64,000 bases of DNA from an uncultured Porphyromonadaceae bacterium (GCA_947177685.1 CAMWVE010000010.1:1-64000); one strand, 5' to 3'. Positions 52,762 to 62,530 are shown, counted from the stretch's first letter. The notes: generated from the sequence alone by a model not told the origin. Translations and numbers: made by a program.

Positions 52762-53760
52762 TTAGCGTTTAAGGAGATTCAAGTCAACACGCTGAAGTTT
52801 CAGCATCTCTTTGCCTGAGGCATCTTTGAGAATTACATGAAGGTTGCCGTCCTTGCTCCATGAAGTCACATTTTCGAGCGCAAGCATCAGTGCTGTTTCC
52901 TGCGACTGATAACGGGTGGGCTGACGGCTGGAGATGAGCGAGATAAACTGTATGGAATTTGCTTGTTCACTGTCAACCAACACTTTGCCGTTAACGACAT
53001 TGCCCCCCATAACGCCATGCAAACGTCCTTCAGGAATATCAATTACCAGATTCATTTCTTCGTCCACTGCCATGCGGTCACCATTTATTGACATGACTCT
53101 CCAAACGCCGTCCATGTAGTCATTATCGGAACGATGTAACACCATTACTGTTGTTCCACGGACTGTCTGCAGACTCAGATATGAATCCTGCTGCTCAGTG
53201 GTAAGCGAATATGCGGCAATCTGACCGAGCGCCTGATTTATCTTATATTCAAAAGGAGCATCGGGACAAAGCATCATGGTTGTGATGACATCACTGAGCA
53301 AAATTTTGTTCTCGCCGGTGATTGTGAATGTGCCGTTCATGGTGTTGCAACCGTTGTTGCCGTAGAATTTGTGTGACTCAGCTTCAAAATATATCTCCGG
53401 ATGCTCGTCACCCACAATCTGCTCGCCTAATACTGACATAATCGCCCATTTCCCGTTGATTTTCATGTAGTCCTTGGCTGTGACAGTATATGTCTCAGTG
53501 GTTTTATTTCCGGAATCTTTTACTATGGGCTGAGTGGTTTCCGGCTTCTTTTTGTCAGCTTTCTTGGGTTTCTTCTTCTCCTCCTTAGGCTTTTGAGCTA
53601 CCGGTTTCTGGGGTTTGTCAGTATTCTTTTTCTCTTGTTGAACCGGTTGTGTCGCGGTCACTTTTTTTGCCGAAGAACCGGATATACCTTCAAAAACCGA
53701 ACATCCCGACAATGAAATTACGGTGGCTAAAGCCAATCCCAAGATATATTTTGACTTCAT
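52762..53760 (-). CDS. lipoprotein with two META domains
   Basis: The 332-residue product has a lipoprotein signal with cysteine at 20 (LSGCS). A very Lys/Pro/Thr-rich linker (about 33-92) follows, then two META domains (about 97-205 and 217-325). In the first, NNGCNTMNGTFTI is the conserved core; in the second the corresponding GVMGGNVVNGKVLV lacks the Cys. META (HslJ-like) domains are linked to outer-membrane stress or drug tolerance, without known chemistry. It is monocistronic with its own promoter. Confidence 0.86.
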   Translation of the reverse strand: MKSKYILGLALATVISLSGCSVFEGISGSSAKKVTATQPVQQEKKNTDKPQKPVAQKPKEEKKKPKKADKKKPETTQPIVKDSGNKTTETYTVTAKDYMKINGKWAIMSVLGEQIVGDEHPEIYFEAESHKFYGNNGCNTMNGTFTITGENKILLSDVITTMMLCPDAPFEYKINQALGQIAAYSLTTEQQDSYLSLQTVRGTTVMVLHRSDNDYMDGVWRVMSINGDRMAVDEEMNLVIDIPEGRLHGVMGGNVVNGKVLVDSEQANSIQFISLISSRQPTRYQSQETALMLALENVTSWSKDGNLHVILKDASGKEMLKLQRVDLNLLKR

Positions 53761-53790
53761 GATTTAATCAACTTTAATGGTATGCAGCCA

Positions 53791-53821
53791 CAAAGTTACG
53801 CAATAAAATCTACTCTTCAAA
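53791..53821 (-). promoter_or_regulatory. promoter of the META lipoprotein gene
   Basis: On the minus strand TTTG (53821-53818), a 19-base spacer and TAACTTTG (53798-53791) fully match the Bacteroidetes consensus, 30 bases before the ATG at 53760. Confidence 0.8.
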
Positions 53822-53866
53822 TATTGAAGTCAATAAATCTATACCATGAATGCCGATAACCTGTTG

Positions 53867-55162
53867 TCAGAAGGAGAATTTTACCATTGCCGCAACACGG
53901 TTGGCTGAGTTAGATTCTCCATTCATATTGCGCCGGACGCCATGCAAATATTCTACTCCTGCCTGAAAATCCTCGGCAAATGTGTAGAAAACATTTGCGA
54001 CCGTGTAATTTGCCCTGCGATAGGCATCGCCACCAAGCGATGACTGATTGTAAACGCGGTTCATGCTGTAACCACCTGACACAAACAGTTTTTTGGTAAT
54101 ATTTACCTGAACACCTCCTACAACGTTAAACACACCCGGTGCAATCATACGCCCGTCCTCGCCATAAATGACGTCATATCCTTCGCCACCAAGGTCATTG
54201 ACATATCGGGCTATACCTTTTCCGTAAACACCCTGATAATAAAGTGTTACATAGCTATTCAGGTTAGCTGCACCACTAAGTTGAACACCATATCCGGTCA
54301 CGAATTTGTTGGAACCGCTTACCAGATTGCGGTAAGAGAGATTGCGAAGGATACCGCTCAGGCGGATGTGGCTGTTACCCCCGTTCCCCCAAGAATATTG
54401 CAGATAAGCAGGGATATCAGGCACCCTTTGGGCGATTGATTCATTCTCACCTGAGAGGGTGGTATAGGCAGCCGACGGATTCTCAATCGAAGCGGCAATA
54501 GAAAAATGTTTTGACAACTTAGGAGCATATTGCAACAACACGTTTTTGCGCGATGTCGAACCTGAAGGACCGGCGTAATCAACCGTTGGCAGACCGGCAG
54601 CACCGTCTTGGAAAGTGCTTCGAGCCAGACCGGCGGTCACATAGCCTAACTTTACATAAGCTTGCTTAACCTGCATTCCGTAGGAATTGTTATTACCTGT
54701 GAAATTTGTCTGTACATAAGCGGTCAGCAGACCCAGTCTGGTTCTGCGTACCAACTGCAGAAATATGGTGGAGTGATGTGCCGACGCCCCGAAACGGTTG
54801 CGCTGGGCTGGATTAGCCGGCACCGGAATATCAAATGTAGCAAATCCATCCTCGTCGATGGCACCGCAGAAATCATAAGAAACCAATCCCTCGACGTAAC
54901 CGCCAATACCGAGCGCGGTATTGCCCTCACGGTCAAGGAAAAGGAAGCGTGGCGCACGCGGATCCTGAAAGTGCAAATCCTTGGTATCATAAAGGATAGC
55001 CATTATTTCATCACCCATCTTGGCACTATCGCCGGTCAATACCAGAACACGTTCCGGCAGTCCGGGGTTTCCGTCATAATCACTTTGATGTTGGGCGCTT
55101 ACCGCACTTGTGCCTGCAAGTGCCAGAGTTGCGAGCGCGAGGCATTTAATTGACTTCTGCAT
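53867..55162 (-). CDS. DcaP-like outer-membrane porin
   Basis: The 431-residue product has a signal peptide (about 1-23, ending VSAQ) and a short N-terminal helical stretch. A barrel then begins LGIGGYVEGLVSYDF and continues with TTAYVQ-type strands, ending in VAAMVKFSF, whose aromatic end is typical. The pattern (a GGYVEG first strand, aromatic girdles, about sixteen strands) fits the DcaP/porin group in Bacteroidetes, trimeric channels for small anions or carboxylates. The frame remains open to 55219, but the ATG at 55162 gives a clean signal peptide. It is divergent from uvrB; no consensus promoter could be identified for it. Confidence 0.75.
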   Translation of the reverse strand: MQKSIKCLALATLALAGTSAVSAQHQSDYDGNPGLPERVLVLTGDSAKMGDEIMAILYDTKDLHFQDPRAPRFLFLDREGNTALGIGGYVEGLVSYDFCGAIDEDGFATFDIPVPANPAQRNRFGASAHHSTIFLQLVRRTRLGLLTAYVQTNFTGNNNSYGMQVKQAYVKLGYVTAGLARSTFQDGAAGLPTVDYAGPSGSTSRKNVLLQYAPKLSKHFSIAASIENPSAAYTTLSGENESIAQRVPDIPAYLQYSWGNGGNSHIRLSGILRNLSYRNLVSGSNKFVTGYGVQLSGAANLNSYVTLYYQGVYGKGIARYVNDLGGEGYDVIYGEDGRMIAPGVFNVVGGVQVNITKKLFVSGGYSMNRVYNQSSLGGDAYRRANYTVANVFYTFAEDFQAGVEYLHGVRRNMNGESNSANRVAAMVKFSF

Positions 55163-55312
55163 AATATTGAATTTTCCATTAAAACGCCTGAAATGTGAAT
55201 AATGTTTCCGTAACATCAAATTTTGTTAATAGAACCCTTTGTAACCTATAATTCGGCACACCATTGCCCACTATCACAGCTGAAAACTGTTGTGTAAAAT
55301 CAAAAAATTTCG

Positions 55313-55320
55313 TATATTTG
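55313..55320 (+). promoter_or_regulatory. uvrB -7 box
   Basis: TATATTTG matches TAnnTTTG and lies 18 bases before the ATG at 55339. A TTGT at 55290-55293 could serve as a weak -33 element (19-base spacer). It rules out the upstream in-frame start at 55264. Confidence 0.6.
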
Positions 55321-55338
55321 CAAGTTAAAATCAGCGTA

Positions 55339-57405
55339 ATGAATTTTAAATTAACATCAGCATATAAACCCACGGGCGACCAGCCACAAGCTATTGAGGC
55401 GCTTGTCAAAGGTGTGGAATCGGGGCAGCCGGCACAGACTCTGCTCGGTGTCACCGGTTCAGGCAAGACGTTCACCATGGCAAACGTAATCCAACAGGTC
55501 AAACGCCCTACCCTCATATTAAGCCACAACAAGACACTTGCAGCTCAGCTCTACAGTGAGTTCAAGCAGTTCTTTCCGGAAAATTCGGTGCAGTATTTCG
55601 TGTCATATTACGATTACTACCAGCCTGAAGCCTACATCCCATCTGTTGACAAATACATCGAGAAAGACCTAATGATCAACGATGAGATAGAGCGTCTGCG
55701 ACTATCAACCATTTCGGCGCTCCTTTCAGGGCGACGTGACGTAGTTGTGGTGTCGTCAGTGAGCTGTCTCTACGGTGTGGGCAATCCCGATGACTTCAAC
55801 AGCAGCATAGTGGAAATAAAGGTTGGACAGCGCATCAGCCGCAACGAGCTTATGCGCCGCCTTGCCGAGTCGCTTTACAGCCGTACTGAAATAGAGCTCG
55901 CTCGCGGCACGTTCCGTGTTAAGGGCGACACCGTTGACATAGCCCTCGCATACGAGGATATCGTCATTCGTGTGGTTTTCTGGGGCGATGAAATAGAGTC
56001 AATCCAAACCCTACACCCCATTGATCAGGTGTCGCTCGGCAGCCACGAATCATTCAAAATCTATCCTGCAAACCTGTTTGTGACCACCAAGGAACGCATT
56101 GGCAACGCATTGGGGCAGATGGAAGTTGATTTAGGTACTCAGGTTGACTTTTTCTATGCCGAGAACCGTTTGCTTGAAGGTAAGAGACTCTATGAACGTA
56201 CCACTTACGACATTGAGATGATACGCGAGGTAGGTCACTGCTCCGGAATAGAGAACTACAGCCGATATTTCGATGGCAGGGAGCCGGGAACACGTCCCTT
56301 CTGCCTGCTTGACTATTTCCCTAAGGATTATCTGACCATTATCGACGAGAGCCATGTGACCGTGCCGCAGATTCGTGCCATGTACGGCGGTGACCGTTCC
56401 CGCAAGCTCAATCTGGTGGAATATGGCTTCCGACTTCCCGCAGCGCTTGACAATCGCCCGCTGAAATTCGAGGAGTGGCAATCACTGACAAACCAGACAA
56501 TTTATGTCAGCGCTACGCCTGCCGACTACGAGCTGGAGCAGTCAGAAGGAGTTGTCGTAGAGCAGATCATACGACCCACCGGACTGCTTGACCCACAGAT
56601 TTCCGTTCGCCCGTCGCTCAATCAGATTGATGATTTGCTTGAGGAAATCCGTGTGCGCATAGAACGCGATGAGCGTGTGTTGGTTACCACCCTCACGAAG
56701 CGCATGGCTGAGGAGCTGAATGAATACATGGCTAAACTTGACATAAAGACGGCTTACATCCACTCCGACGTCAAGCCGCTTGAACGCATAGAAATTCTTG
56801 ACGGACTCCGTTCAGGAGTTTATGACGTGCTTATCGGTGTCAACCTTCTCCGCGAGGGTCTTGATTTGCCCGAAGTGTCGCTCGTAGCCATACTGGATGC
56901 CGACAAGGAGGGGTTCCTGCGATGCCACCGCTCGCTTACTCAGACTGTCGGTCGTGCCGCACGAAATCTGAACGGCGAAGTCATAATGTATGCCGACAAA
57001 ATCACTGAATCAATGCAGCAGACCATCGATGAAACGCTCCGTCGCCGCCAGATTCAGCTGAAATATAATGAGGAGCATGGCATTACTCCGCAAGCGATAG
57101 TGAAAGCCCGCAACAAAATCATTGGAATTGACACTGACAACAATGAGAAACAGGGTAAAAAGAAACGCCCCGGTTCACCGGCAGCCACACCTGTAGCATA
57201 CGCCTACTCCGATTATCCGGAAAACGATGTCGCTGCGGACCCTGTCATTCCATACATGAGCCGGAAGGAACTGGAATCAGTCATAGCACGTCTGCGCAAG
57301 GATATGCTTGAAGCAGCCAAGAACATGGAGTTCATGGAAGCTGCGCGCTTGCGTGACCAGATAATGAAACTTGAAAGCAATGCAGCCGAACTCGCAAAAG
57401 AATAA
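55339..57405 (+). CDS. uvrB: excinuclease ABC subunit B
   Basis: The 688-residue helicase-like protein verifies DNA damage and recruits UvrC in nucleotide excision repair. The N-terminal YKPTGDQPQAIEALV and Walker A GVTGSGKT (Lys43) are present, as are the beta-hairpin YYDYYQPEAYIP and DEAD-type box IIDESHVTVPQ. The later helicase motifs are RPTGLLDP, GVNLLREGLDLPEV and QTVGRAARN. The C-terminal UVR domain (LRKDMLEAAKNMEFMEAARLRD region) binds UvrC. Length is standard. Its end overlaps the radical SAM gene by 26 bases. Confidence 0.97.
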   Translation: MNFKLTSAYKPTGDQPQAIEALVKGVESGQPAQTLLGVTGSGKTFTMANVIQQVKRPTLILSHNKTLAAQLYSEFKQFFPENSVQYFVSYYDYYQPEAYIPSVDKYIEKDLMINDEIERLRLSTISALLSGRRDVVVVSSVSCLYGVGNPDDFNSSIVEIKVGQRISRNELMRRLAESLYSRTEIELARGTFRVKGDTVDIALAYEDIVIRVVFWGDEIESIQTLHPIDQVSLGSHESFKIYPANLFVTTKERIGNALGQMEVDLGTQVDFFYAENRLLEGKRLYERTTYDIEMIREVGHCSGIENYSRYFDGREPGTRPFCLLDYFPKDYLTIIDESHVTVPQIRAMYGGDRSRKLNLVEYGFRLPAALDNRPLKFEEWQSLTNQTIYVSATPADYELEQSEGVVVEQIIRPTGLLDPQISVRPSLNQIDDLLEEIRVRIERDERVLVTTLTKRMAEELNEYMAKLDIKTAYIHSDVKPLERIEILDGLRSGVYDVLIGVNLLREGLDLPEVSLVAILDADKEGFLRCHRSLTQTVGRAARNLNGEVIMYADKITESMQQTIDETLRRRQIQLKYNEEHGITPQAIVKARNKIIGIDTDNNEKQGKKKRPGSPAATPVAYAYSDYPENDVAADPVIPYMSRKELESVIARLRKDMLEAAKNMEFMEAARLRDQIMKLESNAAELAKE

Positions 57406-59248
57406 CACCCGTAGACCGGTTCAGGCGCCCTATCCGCCGTTGACCGACTTCCTCCCCACCTCAGTGAAAGAGATGAAACTGCTGGGTTGGGACTATGTCG
57501 ATGTGGTACTGTTTTCGGGCGACGCCTATGTCGATCACCCTTCATTCGCCGCTGCCGTCATCGGACGCACGTTGCAGAAAGAGGGCTTCCGTGTGGCAAT
57601 AGTTCCGCAGCCGAACTGGCAGGATGACCTGCGTGACTTCCGCAAGTTCGGCGCACCACGCCTGTTTTTCGGCGTGTCAGCAGGAGCTATGGATTCAATG
57701 GTAAACCATTATACTGCAGGACGCCGCAAACGTAGCGATGACGCCTACACGCCTGACGCACGCCATGGCATGCGACCTGACTATCCCACCATCGTTTACA
57801 GCACAATCCTGCGACAGCTGTTCCCCGACACTCCCATCATTGCCGGCGGCATCGAGGCATCGATGCGCCGACTGTCGCACTACGACTACTGGCAGGACCG
57901 CCTTCGACCCTCCATTCTGCTTGACGCTCCTGCCGACATGCTTATTTACGGCATGGGTGAAAAACCTATCATTGAGATTGCACGCCGACTGAGCGCCGGA
58001 GAGTCCATCAAGGAGATGACCGATGTGCGCCAGACCGCTCTGTTACTCCCCCCCTCGGCACTGCCGCAGCCTGACGGTGACAACATCATTCTTAATCCGT
58101 GGGAACATTGCCGAAAGGATAAACGTGCGCAGTCAGCCAACTTCCGCCACATCGAGGAACAGAGCAACCGCATGGAAGGTGGTGCCACACTGTGGCAGAG
58201 CTATGGCGACAAGGTTGTGAAAGTCAACCCTATGCACCCTGCCATGACCACAGGCGAAATTGATGCCTCGTTCGACTTGCCATACACCCGACTGCCGCAT
58301 CCACGCTACAAAGGCAAGCACATACCGGCGTTCGAGATGATCAAATTCTCTGTCAACATGCACCGTGGCTGCTTTGGCGGATGCGCCTTCTGCACCATAT
58401 CAGCCCATCAGGGTAAGTTCATTGCCTCGCGCAGCAAGCAATCGATACTCAATGAGGTTCGCAAAGTCACAGCCATGCCTGACTTCAAAGGCTATATCAG
58501 TGACTTGGGAGGACCGTCGGCAAACATGTACGGCATGGGAGGGAAGAACAAGAAGGCTTGTGCCCGATGCCTGCGTCCGTCATGCCTGCATCCGGCGCCA
58601 TGTCCCAATCTTGACACAGACCACGGCAAGTTGCTCGACATCTATCATTCGGTCGACGCACTCCCCGGTGTAAAAAAATCATTCATAGGCAGTGGCGTGC
58701 GATATGACCTCTCCATGCACCCAACGGGCAATGCCGAAGTTGACAAAACCAACAGAATTTATAACGAGGAGCTGATTTGCCGACATGTGTCCGGCAGACT
58801 CAAGGTGGCGCCGGAGCATACAGAGAAACATGTGCTCGACATAATGCGCAAGCCATCGTTCGAGCAGTTCCACCGGTTCAAGGATATTTTTGACCGCATC
58901 AACCGCAAGAAACAACTGAACCAGCAGCTCGTCCCCTACTTCATTTCATCACATCCCGGATGCACCGAGCTTGACATGGCATTGCTTGCCGTGGAGACCC
59001 GCGACATGAACATGCACCTTGAGCAGGTGCAGGATTTCACGCCAACCCCCATGACCCTTGCCACAGAAATATACTATTCAGGCTACCACCCCTATACAGG
59101 TGAAAAAATCTTCACTGCCACACGACCGGAAGAAAAACTGGCGCAACGCCGATTCTTCTTCTGGTATGACCGCACCTATCGCCCTGAAATTATCAAGTCG
59201 CTGCACCGGTTGCACCGTCCCGATCTAATCAAACGCTTGTTCAAATAA
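57380..59248 (+). CDS. YgiQ family radical SAM protein
   Basis: The 622-residue product matches the YgiQ/UPF0313 family: N-terminal PLTDFLPTSVKEMKLLGWD, B12-binding-like part (GGIEASMRRLSHYDYW), and a radical SAM domain with the cluster cysteines 331, 335 and 338 in HRGCFGGCAFCTIS. Later conserved GSGVRYDL and KVAPEHTEKHVL follow. The C-terminal part has DLDMALLAVETRDMN-type sequence typical of the family. The reaction is unknown. A TTG three codons earlier is also in frame. It overlaps uvrB and is followed 15 bases later by a peptidase gene, so these may share a transcript. Confidence 0.92.
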   Translation: MQPNSQKNNTRRPVQAPYPPLTDFLPTSVKEMKLLGWDYVDVVLFSGDAYVDHPSFAAAVIGRTLQKEGFRVAIVPQPNWQDDLRDFRKFGAPRLFFGVSAGAMDSMVNHYTAGRRKRSDDAYTPDARHGMRPDYPTIVYSTILRQLFPDTPIIAGGIEASMRRLSHYDYWQDRLRPSILLDAPADMLIYGMGEKPIIEIARRLSAGESIKEMTDVRQTALLLPPSALPQPDGDNIILNPWEHCRKDKRAQSANFRHIEEQSNRMEGGATLWQSYGDKVVKVNPMHPAMTTGEIDASFDLPYTRLPHPRYKGKHIPAFEMIKFSVNMHRGCFGGCAFCTISAHQGKFIASRSKQSILNEVRKVTAMPDFKGYISDLGGPSANMYGMGGKNKKACARCLRPSCLHPAPCPNLDTDHGKLLDIYHSVDALPGVKKSFIGSGVRYDLSMHPTGNAEVDKTNRIYNEELICRHVSGRLKVAPEHTEKHVLDIMRKPSFEQFHRFKDIFDRINRKKQLNQQLVPYFISSHPGCTELDMALLAVETRDMNMHLEQVQDFTPTPMTLATEIYYSGYHPYTGEKIFTATRPEEKLAQRRFFFWYDRTYRPEIIKSLHRLHRPDLIKRLFK

Positions 59249-59263
59249 TCAATAATAATAAAT

Positions 59264-61426
59264 ATGTATTCCTACAACAAAACAGCTGCAATTATGATGA
59301 GTGCTATATTGCTTGCCACTTCATCATGTGACAATGCCGAAAAAGATTCCGGCGCAAAGCTCATTGACCGTCCTACTGACCTGAAGATTGAGAACCGTCA
59401 CTATTCCATTGACGTTCTTGAAGCTTTCGGTAGAGTATCCGGAGCGACTTTGTCACCTGACGGCTCAAAAATTCTCTACGGCATCTCCTACGAAAGCGTG
59501 GAGCAGAACCGTAGTAACAATGACATCTATGTGATGAACATCGATGGCACTGACGACACCCGTATCACCAAAACTCCAAAAAGCGAAAATCAGGCTGTAT
59601 GGATCGAAGGTGGCGAACGGATAGCGTTCGTTGCCGCCTCAGAAAAAGCCGGCGGTACACCACAGGTGTGGATTATGAAAGCCGACGGTTCGGAGCGTCA
59701 GTGCATCACGGAGTTTAAAAATGGTGTTGAAGGATTCCTCTTCTCGCCTGACTACAAACACCTTGTGGTAATTTCAACAGTGAAATATGAGCGTAAGGCA
59801 TCAGATGTTTATTCCGATCTCCCTGATGCAACCGGACGCATCATCGACGACCTGCTCTATAAACATTGGGATGAATGGGTGACCGCCATACCTCACCCCT
59901 TCGTGGCTGACTTTGACGGCACTTCTGTCGGCGAGTTCACCGATGTGCTCATCAACGAGCCATACGAATCCCCGATGCGTCCGTGGGGTGGAATCGAATC
60001 GTTTGCTTGGAGCCACGACAGCAAAAAACTGCTTTATGTGTCACGCAAGAAAACCGGCATGGAATATGCCCTCTCCACCAACTCTGACATTTACAGCTAC
60101 GATCTGGAGTCAAAAACCACCGTTAACCTCACCGAAGGAATGATGGGCTATGACACCAATCCCGTGTTCTCGCCTGACGGCAGCCGCCTTGCATGGCTCA
60201 GCATGGAGCATGACGGCTACGAAAGCGATAAGAACCGTATTTTCATGATGGATATGGCGACCGGCGAAAAAACCGATCTGACCATTGACTGGGACTATAC
60301 CGTAAGCGAAATCGCATGGGCTACAGATGGCGAATCCATATTCTTTATCGCGCCCAAAGATGGTGTAACACCCATCTTCAACATCAACATCAACACTCGT
60401 GAAGTGAAAGAAGTTGCCGGAGGAATCTGCGACTATGCATCGCTGCAGGTTCTTGCTGACCGCGTGATAACATTGCGCCACAGCATGCTCTACCCCAACG
60501 AAGTTTGCTCTGTAAATCTGCAGGATGGCACCGTCACCCAGCTTACCAAGGTAAACGACGAGCTACTCTCACAGATCGACATGCCCACGGTAGTAAACCG
60601 TCAGGTCCGCACCACTGACAATAAGATGATGACCACTTGGGTGGTATATCCCCCGAACTTCGACCCGGAGAAAAAATATCCTGCGATCCTTTACTGTCAG
60701 GGTGGTCCGCAGAATGCCGTAAGCCAGTTCTGGAGCTATCGTTGGAACCTCGCCCTCATGGCAGCACAGGGCTACATTGTAATAGCACCCAACCGCCGCG
60801 GTCTCCCCGGCTTCGGAACCGAATGGAACGCACAGATTTCAAAAGATTACGGCGGTCAGAACATGAAGGACTATCTGAGTGCCGTGGATGACATGAAAAC
60901 CGAATCTTACATCGATGCCGAACATATCGGCGCGGTTGGTGCAAGCTACGGAGGCTTCTCAGTATATTGGCTCGCAGGTAATCATGACGGACGCTTCGCA
61001 TGCCTCATTGCCCACGCCGGAATTTTCAACATGGAGGCACAGTATCTTGAAACCGAAGAGATGTGGTTTGCAAACTGGGATATGGGCGGCGCATTCTGGA
61101 GTCCCGATCCTAAAGCTAAGGCGACATTCGCCAACTCACCCCACAAGTTCGTTGACAAGTGGGACACCCCCATCCTCATCACTCACGGAGAACACGACTA
61201 CCGCATCCTTTCATCGCAGGGTGAAATGGCATTCAATGCAGCACGTCTCAACGGCGTACCTGCCGAAATGCTGATTTTCCCCGATGAGAACCACTGGATT
61301 CTGAAACCCCAGAATGCCGTGCTCTGGCAGCGTGTATTCTTCCGCTGGCTTGACAAATGGCTTCAGGGTAAAGATTATCAGAACACTGACAAGATGATGG
61401 TGGCAGAGGAACCTGAAAATAAATAA
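59264..61426 (+). CDS. S9 family peptidase (dipeptidyl-peptidase type) lipoprotein
   Basis: The 720-residue product has a lipoprotein signal with cysteine at 22 (ATSSC). A beta-propeller built of PD40-like repeats follows (about 50-410: SPDGSKILYGI, SPDGSRLAWLS), then an alpha/beta-hydrolase peptidase domain. Catalytic Ser561 is in GASYGGFS, Asp645 in GEHDYRI and His677 in DENHWI. S9 enzymes cleave dipeptides or short peptides, often after proline. In anaerobic Bacteroidales they help use dietary or host proteins. It ends before a clear terminator. The specificity cannot be read. Confidence 0.93.
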   Translation: MYSYNKTAAIMMSAILLATSSCDNAEKDSGAKLIDRPTDLKIENRHYSIDVLEAFGRVSGATLSPDGSKILYGISYESVEQNRSNNDIYVMNIDGTDDTRITKTPKSENQAVWIEGGERIAFVAASEKAGGTPQVWIMKADGSERQCITEFKNGVEGFLFSPDYKHLVVISTVKYERKASDVYSDLPDATGRIIDDLLYKHWDEWVTAIPHPFVADFDGTSVGEFTDVLINEPYESPMRPWGGIESFAWSHDSKKLLYVSRKKTGMEYALSTNSDIYSYDLESKTTVNLTEGMMGYDTNPVFSPDGSRLAWLSMEHDGYESDKNRIFMMDMATGEKTDLTIDWDYTVSEIAWATDGESIFFIAPKDGVTPIFNININTREVKEVAGGICDYASLQVLADRVITLRHSMLYPNEVCSVNLQDGTVTQLTKVNDELLSQIDMPTVVNRQVRTTDNKMMTTWVVYPPNFDPEKKYPAILYCQGGPQNAVSQFWSYRWNLALMAAQGYIVIAPNRRGLPGFGTEWNAQISKDYGGQNMKDYLSAVDDMKTESYIDAEHIGAVGASYGGFSVYWLAGNHDGRFACLIAHAGIFNMEAQYLETEEMWFANWDMGGAFWSPDPKAKATFANSPHKFVDKWDTPILITHGEHDYRILSSQGEMAFNAARLNGVPAEMLIFPDENHWILKPQNAVLWQRVFFRWLDKWLQGKDYQNTDKMMVAEEPENK

Positions 61427-61445
61427 ACCGAATATCTTTCATAAG

Positions 61446-61485
61446 GAGGTTGTGGCATAAAACCGTTTGCCACAACCTCTTTAAA
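61446..61485 (+). terminator. intrinsic terminator after the S9 peptidase gene
   Basis: GAGGTTGTGGCA (61446-61457) and TGCCACAACCTC (61468-61479) form a perfect 12-bp stem with a 10-base loop, followed by TTTAAATTTT. It separates the peptidase from the DUF6155 gene, which starts at 61497. Confidence 0.82.
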
Positions 61486-61496
61486 TTTTACAGATA

Positions 61497-62090
61497 ATGT
61501 CAAAAGCCGGTCTGAAAAAAGAGCTTAAACAACTCGATAAAGATGAACTCATCGAGGTGATTCTTGACATATATTCCCTTCGCAAGGATGCCAAGGAATA
61601 TTTTGAATACTACATTAATCCTGATGTCGACAAGCTTTTCAGGAAATATGAGGATAAGATATTCAAGGAACTCAAACGTGTCAAAAAACGTTTCTGGCGA
61701 AAAGAAACCGCTGCCCGACCTTCTGTTATTAAAAGAGCCATCAAGGAGTTTGAATCCTTCGGCTCGGGAAAAGAATGGACTGTAAAACTGATGTTCAGCA
61801 CCGTTGAGAACGCACTGCACATTTCATCAGACACGCAGCCAACCGTCAAACATGCCGATGCAATTTCCAACATTCTGCAGGAATGTATGTTAAGCGCCAA
61901 TGAGTGTGGCTGCTTCAAGGAGTATGCCGAGCGGATTCTGATACTAACCAAACTTGATGACTCAGGTGTGGGTGACATAGCTTTGCGGAAAAGGTTTCTC
62001 AGGGCGCTTCATGCCATAGACATGAGAACGGAATATTTCCATCAGCTTCCTCCCGATGAATACTACAAAAAAACATTGACCGGACTTTGA
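61497..62090 (+). CDS. DUF6155 family protein
   Basis: The 197-residue soluble protein starts with SKAGLKKELKQLDKDELIEV, a pattern I associate with DUF6155 of Bacteroidetes. It continues as charged, helical sequence with EYFEYYINPDVDKLFRKYED. There is no signal peptide, membrane span or catalytic motif. It begins just after the terminator of the S9 peptidase, so it needs a promoter of its own, which could not be identified in the 17 bases left. Its stop (62088-62090) is eight bases before the 444-bp inverted-repeat element, and its last codons (CCGGACTTTGA) resemble the inner end of that element's terminal repeat. The function is unknown. Confidence 0.65.
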   Translation: MSKAGLKKELKQLDKDELIEVILDIYSLRKDAKEYFEYYINPDVDKLFRKYEDKIFKELKRVKKRFWRKETAARPSVIKRAIKEFESFGSGKEWTVKLMFSTVENALHISSDTQPTVKHADAISNILQECMLSANECGCFKEYAERILILTKLDDSGVGDIALRKRFLRALHAIDMRTEYFHQLPPDEYYKKTLTGL

Positions 62091-62409
62091 CCTTTTAAGA
62101 CCCTGTTTTATAAAAAAACAAAAGTCCGGACGGCGTATTTTAGAGGTCATTTCGCAAGTTGAAGAAGGAGCGATGCGGGCATCACGACTGATGAGACTTG
62201 GCGGAAGGACCCTAAAAGACGCCGAGCGAAGAGGGTAATTTAAAAATTTCAGTAATTGCGGTAGTTTGGACATGAGGTAGTTTGTGAATCGTACAGATTA
62301 GAGCGTACTCTATGGCTGTCAATGACACATTCGACAATGGGAAATGGCACGCCAAGGTATGCGTATTTGGCATGGGTCAGCAGTTCAAGGAATGTCTAAT
62401 TTAAATTAT

Positions 62410-62440
62410 TTTGAGATAACATTGAAAAATAGTAAATTTG
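62410..62440 (+). promoter_or_regulatory. consensus promoter inside the inverted-repeat element, pointing outward
   Basis: TTTG (62410-62413), a 19-base spacer and TAAATTTG (62433-62440) fully match the Bacteroidetes promoter. Transcription would start near 62447 and run toward the right terminal repeat and the protease gene. Confidence 0.65.
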
Positions 62441-62446
62441 CAAACC

Positions 62447-62530
62447 CGAAACTACAAATAAATAAAGACTGTCCGGGAGACCGCGTTTCGCATCTGCACG
62501 TCATATTCTACCCGGACTTTTGCTTTTTTA
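62447..62530 (+). ncRNA. candidate small RNA ending at a terminator in the right terminal repeat
   Basis: Downstream of the internal promoter, GTCCGGG (62471-62477) pairs with CCCGGAC (62511-62517) and is followed by TTTTGCTTTTTT (62518-62529), the form of an intrinsic terminator. The transcript would be about 80 bases. A small inner stem (GCG TTT CGC, 62483-62491) is possible. It has no coding potential and no resemblance to a known RNA that I recognise. The existence of the RNA is inference from promoter plus terminator. Confidence 0.35.

Noticed and set aside
61962..62273. minus-strand frame of about 100 codons covering the end of DUF6155 and the left part of the inverted-repeat element
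   Set aside because: It runs antisense through a real gene and a noncoding repeat, and its composition is not protein-like.
62312..62404. 30-codon frame inside the element (starts MAVNDTFDNG)
   Set aside because: Too short and without a recognised relative or start signal; it may be a decayed remnant of a longer gene, but this cannot be supported.
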